Positions 51,901-60,200 of a DNA stretch of 64,000 nt are shown here, in pieces (position 1 is the stretch's first letter; each line of letters starts with the position of its first letter). Below the pieces are notes generated by a model. That model saw nothing but the letters and a program-made list of their open reading frames with translations, was not told where the DNA came from and did no database searches. The stretch covers positions 2,666,001 through 2,730,000 of the forward strand of contig NC_016631.1 of NCBI RefSeq assembly GCF_000178955.2. The letters are read 5' to 3'. This DNA is from Granulicella mallensis MP5ACTX8. Its GTDB lineage: Bacteria; Acidobacteriota; Terriglobia; Terriglobales; Acidobacteriaceae. The translations under genes were made by a program, and so were the position numbers.

Positions 51901-52431
51901 AACTGGGTTTATGAGCTGCCCTTCTTCTCTAAACAGCAGGGTTTGACGGGACGTGTGCTCGGAGGCTGGGAGTTCTCCGGGATTGTCCAGCTGCAGTCCG
52001 GACAATGGCTCAGTGCGATCGGCGATTCGGCGATCGACCCAGGCGGACTCGGTGTATTTACCTCTGCGACAGCACCGAACGATCCGCGTCCGGATCAGGT
52101 GGGCAATCCCAATCGCCATGCCCCACACACCATTGCTTCCTGGTATGACACGACGGCTTTTACGGATGTGCCGACGAATGAGTTCCGGCCTGGCAATTCT
52201 ACGCGTGCCACGATCCTGGGACCCGGAAGCCAGCGCTGGGATATGGCGTTGCTCAAGAACATCAAAGTGTATGGAGATCAGTTGTTCCAGTTTCGTGCTG
52301 AGGCCTTTAATATTTGGAACCACACGAACTACAACAATGTGGACACCACGCAGGACGACGGCACGACAGGGCAGGTACTGGGTGCAGGGGAGAAGCGCAT
52401 TCTTCAGGTGGCTTTGAAGTATAACTTCTAG
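48946..52431 (+). CDS. Oar-like TonB-dependent receptor with carboxypeptidase-regulatory domain (receptor 3)
   Basis: A 1161-residue outer-membrane receptor. The ATG at 48946 (GGAG 5 nt upstream) is chosen over 48931. Signal peptide MLLLALLLVTGTPLLVAQ, then carboxypeptidase-regulatory-like domain (about 38-120: IVGTVTDNSGAVVPGAKVTI). The plug is unusually clear: VRELALQSRNYEELVQLMPG, SNSWTVDGADNVDRG, YSAEYGRSAGGVINVITRSG. The barrel ends VALKYNF with terminal Phe. Late strands carry FDRRNVFNANWVYELPFF. It probably imports a glycan or its fragments; the shared operator with the GH39-like hydrolase suggests a substrate in common. Ligand unknown. Confidence 0.9.
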   Translation: MSLALLSGSTARCFGYGMLLLALLLVTGTPLLVAQEVTGTIVGTVTDNSGAVVPGAKVTITNTDRNAVVRTTKTGKEGEYSAPLLPIGHYSVTVETSGFKKATQADIILNVNDKRSVNAVLEVGNNTETVTVEADALQVNSESDAASGLITGTQVRELALQSRNYEELVQLMPGVSADIGDALYAGVSAPNGNTNETAFSLNGSFGSSNSWTVDGADNVDRGGNFSLLNYPSVDAIEEFKVLRGNYSAEYGRSAGGVINVITRSGKSKFHGGVYEFFRNDVLDANDWGNKQQSPVASRTPFRYNDFGWTLGGPVFIPHLYNTERNKTFFFYSEELRRVVQQNPVTGVVPDANERAGNFENSVCSVYPNSDGSCPGQVVSNVSSINPAAAAYLKDVYSHLPLPTTPGQDLLFANEGNIFNFQQEIGRIDHTFNSKLSGFVRYMQDSIPTVEGGGLFNGNPLPNITQTSTDSPGQNVAANLTWIITPTLINEVEYAWSSGAIKSHNSGQLAASNSPDVASAIALPFQETLNRIPSIAYGVSNASFFGFGTYGDFNKNNAIFDNVTKTIGKHSLKFGFSYNHYEKSENSASNNAGTFTFAATPYAGAPAGDQKAEFEQEFALFLSGQFSQFTQSANDFRAVIFQNQIEFYGQDAYKPIPNLTLNFGLRYSIFRQPTDGNGRTTNFVPTLYTSAKAPGIDDNGNVVVTPNYDPLNGIIIGGSGNGAHNSPYNTAIAPQFHNGYQPRIGFSFDPWNNGKTAVRGGYGVFVESPGVGFIENNEFINPPFVGNTTISGGPFNNPSAGSATNNSVQSVGGVSTNWHQPYAQQWDLDLQRQIPYDIVLDVGYYGSKGTHQLSQVDINQPLPGAYVNNATIENGLGYDPMADPPVPLQQMTSDSQSLLNIIRPYQGYGPIDLYEPIFSSNYNSLQTSLQKRFNGGSLVSVNYTWSKSLTNRPDQAGGNLPVPQNSYNLSAEYGPSRFDRRNVFNANWVYELPFFSKQQGLTGRVLGGWEFSGIVQLQSGQWLSAIGDSAIDPGGLGVFTSATAPNDPRPDQVGNPNRHAPHTIASWYDTTAFTDVPTNEFRPGNSTRATILGPGSQRWDMALLKNIKVYGDQLFQFRAEAFNIWNHTNYNNVDTTQDDGTTGQVLGAGEKRILQVALKYNF

Positions 52432-52440
52432 CCTGGTGTC

Positions 52441-52481
52441 CGCTGCAAATAGATCGGGATTGTTGCGACCTATTTGCGGCG
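52441..52481 (+). terminator. Hairpin after receptor 3
   Basis: CGCTGCAAATAGATCG and CGACCTATTTGCGGCG pair at 14 of 16 positions plus one G:U, around a 9-nt loop, 9 nt after the stop. A U-tract is lacking. Confidence 0.5.
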
Positions 52482-52608
52482 ATTAGAGCAGTTTTGCCAA
52501 CGAAGGCCTAGCGATCATTCTCCGGAAACACCTTTATGAGTCTTCTATACTGGTTACAGCATCCATCCACTGGATGCTTTGTACAGCCAGTTGAGGGGGC
52601 CCGGGATC

Positions 52609-53277
52609 ATGATTGCCGAAATCGTATCGGTCAATATCAGCAGTCTACAAAAGATGTGGTGGAACGGCCAGGAGATCCTGACTGGAATCCACAAGAGCGC
52701 GGTCAGCCACCCTGTCCAGGTCGAAACGCTGAGCATCGTTGGTGACTCGCAGGCGGATCTGGTAAATCATGGCGGAAAGGATAAAGCTGTCTATTTTTAT
52801 CCTTCTGAACACTTTCCGTTTTGGGCCGAAGTTCTCGGTAAATCACAACTCCATCCGGGAGACCTCGGAGAGAACTTCACGTCGAAGGGCATCTTGGAAA
52901 CCGACGTCTTCATTGGGGATACCTGGCGTGTTGGAACCGCACTCGTGCAGATCACCCAGCCTCGCAGCCCTTGCTACAAACTAGCGATCAAGCATGAGCG
53001 TGCCGATCTCGTCACGAGATTTCTGGAGGCGACGAAGCCTGGTTTCTATGCTTCCGTATTGCGGGAAGGGGTTGTCCGGGCTGGGGATTCCATGGAGCTG
53101 GTCTCCCGGGAACAAGACCAGATCACAGTGTCTGATGTATTTCGTTTGGCAGTTGGCTTCGAACCGGAGGTGAAGCTGCGGTCGGCGATTGGAGACTATG
53201 ATCTGATTCCGGAGTTTTGGCGGAAAAAGGTCCGGGCGCACGGTCCGGCAACGGAGACCATAACGCTCGCAAGTTAG
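52609..53277 (+). CDS. MOSC-domain protein, YiiM type
   Basis: A 222-residue cytosolic protein. The MOSC domain (about 30-165) contains VNHGGKDKAVYFYPSEHFPF and LGENFTSKGILETDVFIGD, with the conserved cysteine in ITQPRSPCYKLA; a short C-terminal 3-alpha helical domain follows (about 170-222, EQDQITVSDVFRLAV). Relatives such as E. coli YiiM use a molybdenum cofactor to reduce N-hydroxylated bases. The ATG at 52609 follows a GAGGGGG stretch; the frame is open to 52579 without support. Unrelated to the receptors around it. Confidence 0.87.
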   Translation: MIAEIVSVNISSLQKMWWNGQEILTGIHKSAVSHPVQVETLSIVGDSQADLVNHGGKDKAVYFYPSEHFPFWAEVLGKSQLHPGDLGENFTSKGILETDVFIGDTWRVGTALVQITQPRSPCYKLAIKHERADLVTRFLEATKPGFYASVLREGVVRAGDSMELVSREQDQITVSDVFRLAVGFEPEVKLRSAIGDYDLIPEFWRKKVRAHGPATETITLAS

Positions 53278-53396
53278 TTCTTTGCGCGCGATAGAGATGT
53301 ATCTTCTTTGTCATCGTTGGGAACCCACGGATGTAAGAACTATAAAATCAAGCCAGAATTAGTTCATGTGCATTTCCCTAAGGAGCTTAATCTCTG

Positions 53397-53861
53397 ATGT
53401 CAGCTACGCCTGCCAAACCGCTGGACTCCGAGAGTCCGTTATCGACGGTGATGCCAGACGAGACTGGAACGACACGGGGCGTGATCGCCTGGTCCAGCTT
53501 TTTCTTCGCGCTTCTGCAAAGTGTCTGCACCTTCTTTGCGGCTCTTGATGGCCTCCGGCTTGCGATTGGGATAGGTTCTCTTGCCGTGAGTGCTGGCGTC
53601 GGAACGGCCATGGATCGGTTTCATCAGGACTGGATTCGGGTCCCAATGATGGGACTTGCGTTGGTCGGCTCCTTGCTGAACCTGGTGATCCTGGCGCAGG
53701 TTCGTCATCTGCGCAATCGCCCGGCCTCACAGTGGCGTCGAATTCCGCTGAGCCCTCACAAGATTAGGATGGAACAAGTGCAGATTCTCTTGTCGATCGC
53801 CACCCTCGTTCTCATCGGACTTGAAGAGTATCTGCATCTCCGTTGGTGCGGTCACCTGTAG
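53397..53861 (+). CDS. Small integral membrane protein of unknown function
   Basis: A 154-residue protein with about four membrane helices: about 28-50 (IAWSSFFFALLQSVCTFFAA), 54-72, 82-102 (VPMMGLALVGSLLNLVILAQ) and 126-142 (QILLSIATLVLIGLEEYLHL). A short positive loop RHLRNRPASQWRRI separates helices 3 and 4. The first 25 residues are polar. I recognise no family. AAGGAG lies about 11 nt before the ATG. It is 119 nt downstream of the MOSC gene and need not be in its operon. Confidence 0.7.
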   Translation: MSATPAKPLDSESPLSTVMPDETGTTRGVIAWSSFFFALLQSVCTFFAALDGLRLAIGIGSLAVSAGVGTAMDRFHQDWIRVPMMGLALVGSLLNLVILAQVRHLRNRPASQWRRIPLSPHKIRMEQVQILLSIATLVLIGLEEYLHLRWCGHL

Positions 53862-53965
53862 GCTTCTTATGGAAGCTTAATCGCTTTCGGGCTCACTTAA
53901 ACAAAGGCCATGTAAGGATAGCCGGCGATAGAGAACGCACCTAATTCGCGGAGGAGTATTTTCGG

Positions 53966-55459
53966 ATGCCGATTGATCGACGTAGTTTTATGAAGACGCT
54001 GAGTGCAGCGTGTGTTGTGCCGTTGCGCCCGGAAGCAAAAGCCAGTCAGCCAGAGATAGCCGTCGTGGCCGGTCAGCGTCGTCAGCGGGCGCACTCTCCC
54101 AATGTGATCGTGATGATTTGCGATGACCTGGGTTATGGCGATCTCGGATGCTACGGGTCTCACCTGCCTACGCCGAATCTCGATCGCATGGCTCTTGAGA
54201 GCACCCGGTTCACCCACTTCAACGCGGCACATCCGATCTGCTCAGCGTCGCGCTCCGCTCTACTTACGGGACGGTATGCTCAACGAACGTATACGCAAGG
54301 CGCCTATTTTCCGCACTCGAAGAAAGGGATGTCGCTCGATGAAGTTACGTTGGCGAACGCCTTCAAGGGCGCGAAGTACACCACGAAGTGTATCGGCAAG
54401 TGGCACCTCGGCGATGCACCGGAGTACCTGCCCACGAATCGTGGCTTTGACTCTTACTTTGGGGTGCCTTATAGCGTCGATATGCAGCCGTTGCCGCTGC
54501 TTCGCGATCTCACCGCGCTGGAGCCGGAGACTGACCGTGACCAGCTCACGAAGCGATATACAGAAGAGGCGGTTCACTTTCTGGACAACGCCGAAGAGGG
54601 GCCTTTTTTCCTCTACCTCGCCTACTCCTATCCCCACGATCCGGCGCGCGCGTCGAAGGAGTTTCAGGGGAAGTCGCACTTCGGAGATGTTGGGGACGCG
54701 GTGATGGAGATTGACTGGAGCGTTGGTGAGGTCATGAAGACGTTACGGCAGAGAAATTTGGACTCGGATACGATCGTCTTCTTCACCAGCGATCATGGGC
54801 CATGGTTTCAAGGTAGCCCCGGAGGTCTGCGGGGGCGCAAGGCATCTACGTTCGAGGGGGGCTTCCGCGTTCCGATGCTCGCACGATGGCCCGGCCAGAT
54901 TCCTGCCAATCGCGTCGTCAGTGAGTGGGGTTCGAACCTCGATCTGTTCCCCACGCTTGCTGGCCTTTGTGGTCTCAAGTTGCCGGAGCATCCGTTGGAT
55001 GGGGCCGATATCAGTCATGTTCTCTTCAAAACAGGGAACGAAGAGGCAACGCGGAAACCTATTCTCTACTTCAGCCCGATGAGTGCGCAGGGAGCCGATC
55101 TGCACTGCGTTCGGGAGGGCGACTGGAAGCTGCGAGTCGCGCAAGGTGGAGGGAATATCTACATCAATGACAGCGGAGCCAGGAGCGAGAGTGCCTGGCT
55201 TCCGCGCCCTGAACTCTATAACCTGGCGATCGATCCGGGAGAGAGCTACGATGTCGCCAAACAATATCCTGAGCGGGTTCAGCAGATGCTCGCAAACATC
55301 GAAGCTCTCATGCCGACCTTCCCGCCTGACGTTATCGCTGCCTACACCGCGCTCAAGCGCAATGTAGCAAGCCGAACAACACCCCCGGGCGCGGCGTTCC
55401 GGCAGAAGACGAATGCTCCGTTGCCGGAATGGGCCTGGGAGCCGCAGGATCGCCGCTGA
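53966..55459 (+). CDS. Exported type I sulfatase
   Basis: A 497-residue sulfatase that removes sulfate from polysaccharide or glycosaminoglycan sugars (GALNS/arylsulfatase-like). The N-terminus IDRRSFMKTLSAACVVPL looks like a twin-arginine signal. Metal ligands D53-D54 (MICDDLGYGDLGCYG), the modified cysteine C92 in ICSASRSALLTGRY, GKWHLG, and TSDHGPW are visible. The formylglycine motif reads C-S-A-S-R, with Ala where aerobic FGE substrates usually have Pro; this form is closer to anaerobic-type maturase substrates. No maturase gene is in the window. GGAGGAG lies 9 nt before the ATG. It may support the PL8 lyase on a sulfated polymer. Confidence 0.87.
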   Translation: MPIDRRSFMKTLSAACVVPLRPEAKASQPEIAVVAGQRRQRAHSPNVIVMICDDLGYGDLGCYGSHLPTPNLDRMALESTRFTHFNAAHPICSASRSALLTGRYAQRTYTQGAYFPHSKKGMSLDEVTLANAFKGAKYTTKCIGKWHLGDAPEYLPTNRGFDSYFGVPYSVDMQPLPLLRDLTALEPETDRDQLTKRYTEEAVHFLDNAEEGPFFLYLAYSYPHDPARASKEFQGKSHFGDVGDAVMEIDWSVGEVMKTLRQRNLDSDTIVFFTSDHGPWFQGSPGGLRGRKASTFEGGFRVPMLARWPGQIPANRVVSEWGSNLDLFPTLAGLCGLKLPEHPLDGADISHVLFKTGNEEATRKPILYFSPMSAQGADLHCVREGDWKLRVAQGGGNIYINDSGARSESAWLPRPELYNLAIDPGESYDVAKQYPERVQQMLANIEALMPTFPPDVIAAYTALKRNVASRTTPPGAAFRQKTNAPLPEWAWEPQDRR

Positions 55460-55475
55460 AGGGATGATCCTGCGG
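55442..55475 (+). terminator. Hairpin at the sulfatase 3' end
   Basis: CCGCAGGATC (overlapping the last codons) and GATCCTGCGG form a perfect 10-bp stem with a 14-nt loop, followed by TACTTTGG. Confidence 0.45.
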
Positions 55476-55523
55476 TACTTTGGCTAGTTAACCGAAGAGT
55501 TATCTAGCTGCGAGGACTTCGAG

Positions 55524-55985
55524 TTAGTACTCTGCTTTCTCTCCCTTAGCGGGGATTGAAGTTGGAACGCCGGGTGTGCCGGCATAGGTGATGAGCAGCA
55601 CGGTGGGTTCGTCTCCCGACTCGCCCCGATGGACAGCGTCTACCGATTCTCCGACGGCCTCTCCCTGATGGACGACCTGGGTCTTGCCGCTGGCTTTGTC
55701 GTGCAAGGTGAGGGTGCCTGAAAGCACATAGACGACATTGGGGAAGGGATGGGTGTGCCAAGGCAAAGCGGTGTGCGGTGCGATGGTCAGTTTGATCATG
55801 GTAAGTTGCGGCTGACCTGTGGGGTAATGCGTATAGGGCTTGCCGTTCCACGATTGGTTTGTTTGCAGCAGGATTTCGCGCTTGCCGCTTGCGACGGACG
55901 GAGCACCGTTTTGAGCGAGTAGAGCCGTTAGAGAGGCTCCGGCGAGTACGGCCACGATTCCTGCAGTGCGATATTTGAAGACCAT
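55524..55985 (-). CDS. Exported cupin-domain protein
   Basis: A 153-residue protein with a signal peptide (AGIVAVLAGASLTALLAQ) and one cupin barrel. The metal-binding motif is LPWHTHPFPNVVYVLSGTLTL (His-x-His then a downstream Glu/His set), and SGKTQVVHQGEAVGE forms the second half. Small exported cupins of this kind are common in Acidobacteriota and Proteobacteria; no enzyme activity can be assigned. The ATG at 55985 follows GGGGAAG by 7 nt; the open frame to 56036 is unlikely. Downstream of and codirectional with the CHRD gene, but separated by a hairpin. Confidence 0.8.
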   Translation of the reverse strand: MVFKYRTAGIVAVLAGASLTALLAQNGAPSVASGKREILLQTNQSWNGKPYTHYPTGQPQLTMIKLTIAPHTALPWHTHPFPNVVYVLSGTLTLHDKASGKTQVVHQGEAVGESVDAVHRGESGDEPTVLLITYAGTPGVPTSIPAKGEKAEY

Positions 55986-56077
55986 CTGGATTCTTCCCCT
56001 GTTTGTTGGTGATTCGATAGAGCAGGCTACAGCCATTTCTGTAGCTACGATGTCATTCTTTCATCTCTTGGGGGAGC

Positions 56078-56111
56078 GAGGACTTCCGCTTGGGTTGAAG
56101 AGGAAGTCCTC
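56078..56111 (-). terminator. Inverted repeat between CHRD and cupin genes
   Basis: GAGGACTTCC and GGAAGTCCTC are perfect 10-bp arms across a 14-nt spacer, 56 nt after the CHRD stop on the minus strand. No U-tract is present, so it may instead be an operator for the cupin gene. Confidence 0.4.
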
Positions 56112-56166
56112 TGCCGAGCACTGAGCAGGTCTGCAGGTTGCCGTATCAGGCAGCTACAAAGATGGA

Positions 56167-56610
56167 TTACTCCGACTTCACAATCTGGCCGCGAATTTCA
56201 CCGCCGGGATTGGCAGACGTATGGAGGTTGAAGTACCACTTGCCGTCGAGCAAATCTTTGGACTGTTCCGGTGTCAACGTCACCTTGCCGTCAACCGGGC
56301 TGGTGATGGGGCTCGCTTTGATCGGGACCTGGGGCTTTGCGTTGGCTCCTTCGAGTGCCGGGCCGTGGAAGTGTGCCGCAATCACGGGGCCGGTGAGACC
56401 GCTGAAGTCAATGTGATACGTCAATTCATTGGTGTCGGTGTTCAGCGTAGCGGTCAGGTGGCCCGTTCCGGTGCTGTCCTTTGGGGGAACTTCGGTGGAG
56501 GCCTTCAATTCCGCCTGGAGATGGAGCGTTGCGGCGTGGGATGCGAGGGACACGAAGAGCAGCGCAGAAGCGGCCACGGCTGTACGGATAAGTTTGGATA
56601 TCTTTTTCAT
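56167..56610 (-). CDS. Exported CHRD-domain protein
   Basis: A 147-residue protein with a signal peptide (LIRTAVAASALLFVSLASHAA) and a single CHRD domain: LQAELKASTEVPPKDSTGTG, LTYHIDFSGLTGPVIAAHFH, TLTPEQSKDLLDGKWYFNLH and the closing NPGGEIRGQIVKSE. The CHRD domain was named from chordin; bacterial stand-alone versions are exported and uncharacterised. The ATG at 56610 has AAGGAG 7 nt upstream, a clear choice over the longer frame to 56670. Confidence 0.88.
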   Translation of the reverse strand: MKKISKLIRTAVAASALLFVSLASHAATLHLQAELKASTEVPPKDSTGTGHLTATLNTDTNELTYHIDFSGLTGPVIAAHFHGPALEGANAKPQVPIKASPITSPVDGKVTLTPEQSKDLLDGKWYFNLHTSANPGGEIRGQIVKSE

Positions 56611-56964
56611 GTGAATTCTCCTTGAAGTTGATATTGAGGGTGAACTGCGAACGATACAGGATCGGCACAAAGGAGGACGATTGGTCCGACAGTATTACGA
56701 TGCCTGCGCCATGCCTAAACGCCGCAAAGGAGCAGCGCAAAAGTCTGGAAATGAGGTGGGATAGGAGCGCAATTGCAGGTTTGCAATCGTTTCGTGCAGC
56801 CGTTTAGGGCTAGTCCAGAAGAGGACAACAGAGGGAGTGTCGCGTTTGATGGTTCGCAAACATGGTGTGCCTTAGAAGCTAACGTACTTTCATTCCTTGT
56901 GCAATCCAGCACCTGGTAGTAACTAATATTTCGAAGGGATGATGATGCTCTATATCTCCACAGA

Positions 56965-57005
56965 GATAACTTCTCCAGCAGTTACCAACTGTTGGAGGAG
57001 TTATC
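56965..57005 (+). ncRNA. Long RNA hairpin, candidate structured RNA
   Basis: GATAACTTCTCCAGCAGT and ACTGTTGGAGGAGTTATC pair over 18 positions (16 Watson-Crick, 2 G:U) around a 5-nt loop TACCA. The 3' arm contains GGAGGAG, a Shine-Dalgarno-like sequence, held by CTTCTCC. It could be part of a small RNA, a protein-binding element or an operator; not in a coding frame. Confidence 0.4.
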
Positions 57006-57026
57006 GCCGAAAGATAGATAAAAGCA

Positions 57027-57055
57027 TTGCAATTCGGAAATATCTTTAGTAGTAT
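57027..57055 (+). promoter_or_regulatory. Candidate promoter of receptor 4
   Basis: TTGCAA (57027-57032), 17 nt, TAGTAT (57050-57055). It would give a leader of about 190 nt that includes the palindrome and terminator below. Confidence 0.3.
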
Positions 57056-57169
57056 TCGGGAAATGCAATATTTGACGAAAATTTCTCTACGTTGTTGCCC
57101 GAACTTCCTGCAATCAGCAGATGTGAGCGGCTTCGTGGAGAGCGTCATCCAACCTATCTAGCAGTCCGG

Positions 57170-57230
57170 CAGACCTATAGGTCTGTGCTGCATAGGCCCA
57201 CGAGATCCTCTCGTAGGCTTTTTCATTTTT
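57170..57230 (+). terminator. Palindrome plus intrinsic terminator in the receptor 4 leader
   Basis: CAGACCTATAGGTCTG (57170-57185) is a perfect palindrome flanked by GCAG/CTGC. Eleven nt later GCCCACGAGA (57196-57205) and TCTCGTAGGC (57209-57218) pair with one mismatch around a TCC loop and are followed by TTTTTCATTTTT. This is a textbook intrinsic terminator on the plus strand, ending 25 nt before the receptor start, with no upstream plus-strand gene to terminate for 1.7 kb. It suggests transcription attenuation or a terminated small RNA. Confidence 0.6.
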
Positions 57231-57255
57231 ACAACTAAAAATTCTGGAGGCAGGT

Positions 57256-60200
57256 GTGAGGCTTATTTCTATAAGCAGGCGCGCAGTTGCGTTTGTGCGT
57301 CCTGTTGTACTCATTGCATTGGTATCTATTGGTTTCAATGCGGTTCGAGTGAATGCCCAAAACGCCGCATCCATCTCGGGCGCGGTTCAAGACACCCAGA
57401 AGGCACAAATCCCTGGTGCACGAGTGGTTGCGATACGAGCGGAGACAGGCGATATCCACGAAACGAACTCCGATGGCTCCGGGTTCTTTTCTTTTCCCGT
57501 GCTGCTTCCGGGACACTACAACCTGAAGGTTGAAAAGGATGGATTCAGTCCCCAGGTACAGTCCGGCGTGCAGATCTTTACCGGAGGTACAACGCCAGTG
57601 AATTTTGTTCTGGATCCAGGACAAGTGGAAGAGCATATCGATGTCCAGGGGGACGTTGCTCTGCTGCAGACTGCGACCTCGGCGGTTTCGGATGTGATTG
57701 AAAACAAGACCATCGTCAACTACCCGCTGGTGGATCGCCGCGCAACCCAGTTGCAGAGGCTCAATGGTTTTGTGATTGGTGGTGGCACAGGTTCAGGTGC
57801 GTATTTTGCGATTGCCGGCGGTCGCGGAGGCAATGCAAACTACACGGTCGATGGTGGCACTACACAGAACCTGTTGCAAGGCGTACCGACGCAGATGTTC
57901 GATCTTCCTATCGACTCGCTCCAGGAGTTCAGCTTGAGTGTGAGCAACTACACCGCTGATCAGGGGCGATCGAGTGGCGGCATTATCCAGATGACTACCA
58001 AATCCGGTACCAATCAACTTCATGGCAGCGCCTATATCTACTATCGCAGCCAGAATCTTCAGGCGATTCCCGAGTTTGCGCCAATCAGTCCGATTACAAA
58101 CAAGCCTATCAACGCTCCTTTGAGCTACAAGCTGTTTGGAGCCAGCATCGGAGGACCGATCAAAAAAGGCAAGACCTACTTCTTCTTTACCTATGAAGGA
58201 AAGGTGGAGACGACGACCAGCGTCCTCTCACTCAATGTGCCTACAGCCGCGGAACGGACGGGAGATTTCTCGGCCATCTCTACCCCCGTTATCGATCCTC
58301 GCACGGGGAAACAGGCCATAGGAGACAACGGAGCACTCAACGTACTACCCAGCTCTGAAATCGACCCTTATGGGCTAAAGTTGGCTTCCTATTATCCTTT
58401 GCCGAATGTTCCTGGAGCGGCGATCAACAATAATAACTTCGCGGCGAATGATTCGAATGTGCAGCTTTACAACGACTATGTGGTGCGTATCGACCATACC
58501 TTCAATGAAAGGAATTCAATCTACTTTCGCTTTCTAGCCCAGCCCGACCACGAAAATACACTGGATGTCTACCCGACAGCAGGGACGGATGGCTATGGCT
58601 CTCTTTCTCATAACTTTTACTACAACCCCTCCGCAACCTGGAATCACGCCTTTACTTCTGCGCTGCTCAATGAAGCGCGTTTTACGTTTACCAACCGCCA
58701 GGGCCTGTCGATCAGCCATGGGGTCAATTCCGCGGCCGCCACACAACTGGCGCTCCCTGGGACGAATCCTACTTTCTTCCCGGGAGCCACCCTTACTGGT
58801 CTGGCTGCGATTGGCAATACCTCGCAGCAGCAGCGTCTGCAAACCCCCATCATCAGCAATGAGTACACCGATAATCTCTCCTGGCAGCGAGGGAATCATC
58901 AGCTAAAGTTTGGAGTTGACTACCGTACTTCCGCAGACGGTGACCTGTACTCTCCTTCAGCGGGTGGCTTTTTTACCTTCACTCCTGCTGGGGCCAGTGC
59001 CAACTCGGCCGCAGGCAGTCTGGCGAATCTATTGTTGGGTGTTGTCAATACCGCCACCCGTCAAGAGACGGAGTATCTATACTCCTCAGCCTGGAGTTGG
59101 GGGCTCTACGCGCAGGACAACTGGCACGTGAACAATAAGCTCACCTTGAACTATGGGTTGCGTTGGGATGTTGACTCCCCTCGCTATCTGGAGAACAACC
59201 GCCAGAATTCGTTTGATACGAAGGCGATCAATCCGGTCTCCGGAACTCCTGGCGTGATTACTTTTTCAGGGATCAATGGACAGAGCCGTTATGCCAACAA
59301 CTTCGACGACCATCTCTTTGGTCCGCGTTTTGGCTTTGCCTATACTCCACGGGAGCACACGGTCGTTCGTGGGGGAGCGGGAATTCTTTACCCTGGTGAA
59401 TACGATCAGGCCACCCCGATCGTTCTCAACACCGGGTTTTCTAATGCCGTCACGATTAATTCTCCGAACTCCGTTGCGGGCACACCGGCTTTTCTGCTTA
59501 AGAACAACGGCACCCAGGGGACGGGCTTGGCTGTATTTCCGACGATTGCTCAATTGACGCCTGGATACGGTGCTGTTGCGGCACCTTACACTGCGCCCTA
59601 TATTGCGCCGCAGTTTATAGCGCCCAAGCGTCTAACCGGGTATTTATATCAGACCAACCTTGATCTACAGCATGAGTTTGCAGGCAACCTGCTTCTTGAT
59701 ATTGGATATCTCGGAACCTTTGGTCATCATCTGGCCAGTCCCTTTGCGGAGAGCATCAACCAGATCACTCCTGCAAATCTGGCTACCTTGGCCAACGGAA
59801 CCGCAACGGTAAAACCGCAAGCCTTGCGTCCTTTCCCTCAGTTCAGTAACGTGCAGAATCTCTATCCTGATATCGGGCAGTCACGTTATAACGGCATCAA
59901 TATCGGTGTGCAGAAGCGGTACAGTCATGGGTTCCAGTATCAGTTGAACTACACCTACTCGAAGTTTATCGATAATGAAGAGTCGCGTAGTGAACTGGCT
60001 GGTTATCCCGGCATAGATACCTACACGGATTATTACAACCCGAAGGATCGCTTTGGTCTCTCCGGTAACGACGTTCGCAATCGGCTCATCGCCAACGGGG
60101 TGCTTGAGTTGCCGTTTGGCAGAGGGAAGTTAGTGAACGTGCAATCCGGCTGGCTGAATGAGGTTGTGGGGGGATGGTCGATCAGTGGGCTTGCCGAGAT

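Larger units (their letters stand above)
56611..57255. other. 645-nt gene-free region upstream of receptor 4 with structured elements
   Basis: I see no supported gene; short frames on both strands lack ribosome-binding sites and codon character. The right half is markedly AT-richer. It contains an 18-bp hairpin (56965-57005), a candidate promoter (57027-57055), a perfect 16-bp palindrome (57170-57185) and an intrinsic terminator hairpin (57196-57230), all before the GTG of receptor 4. Confidence 0.6.

Noticed and set aside
50458-52323. A 621-codon open frame antisense to receptor 3
   Set aside because: It is the shadow of a GC-rich coding strand: no ribosome-binding site, arginine-rich, no domain; the sense frame has clear receptor motifs throughout.
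56774-56795. CAATCGTTT near 56780 considered as a third copy of the LacI operator
   Set aside because: Only nine bases match and the TTTAATAC half is missing; not near a gene start.
57114-57374. Short minus-strand frames over the receptor 4 leader considered as small genes
   Set aside because: No ribosome-binding site or conserved-looking sequence, and one overlaps the receptor signal peptide.
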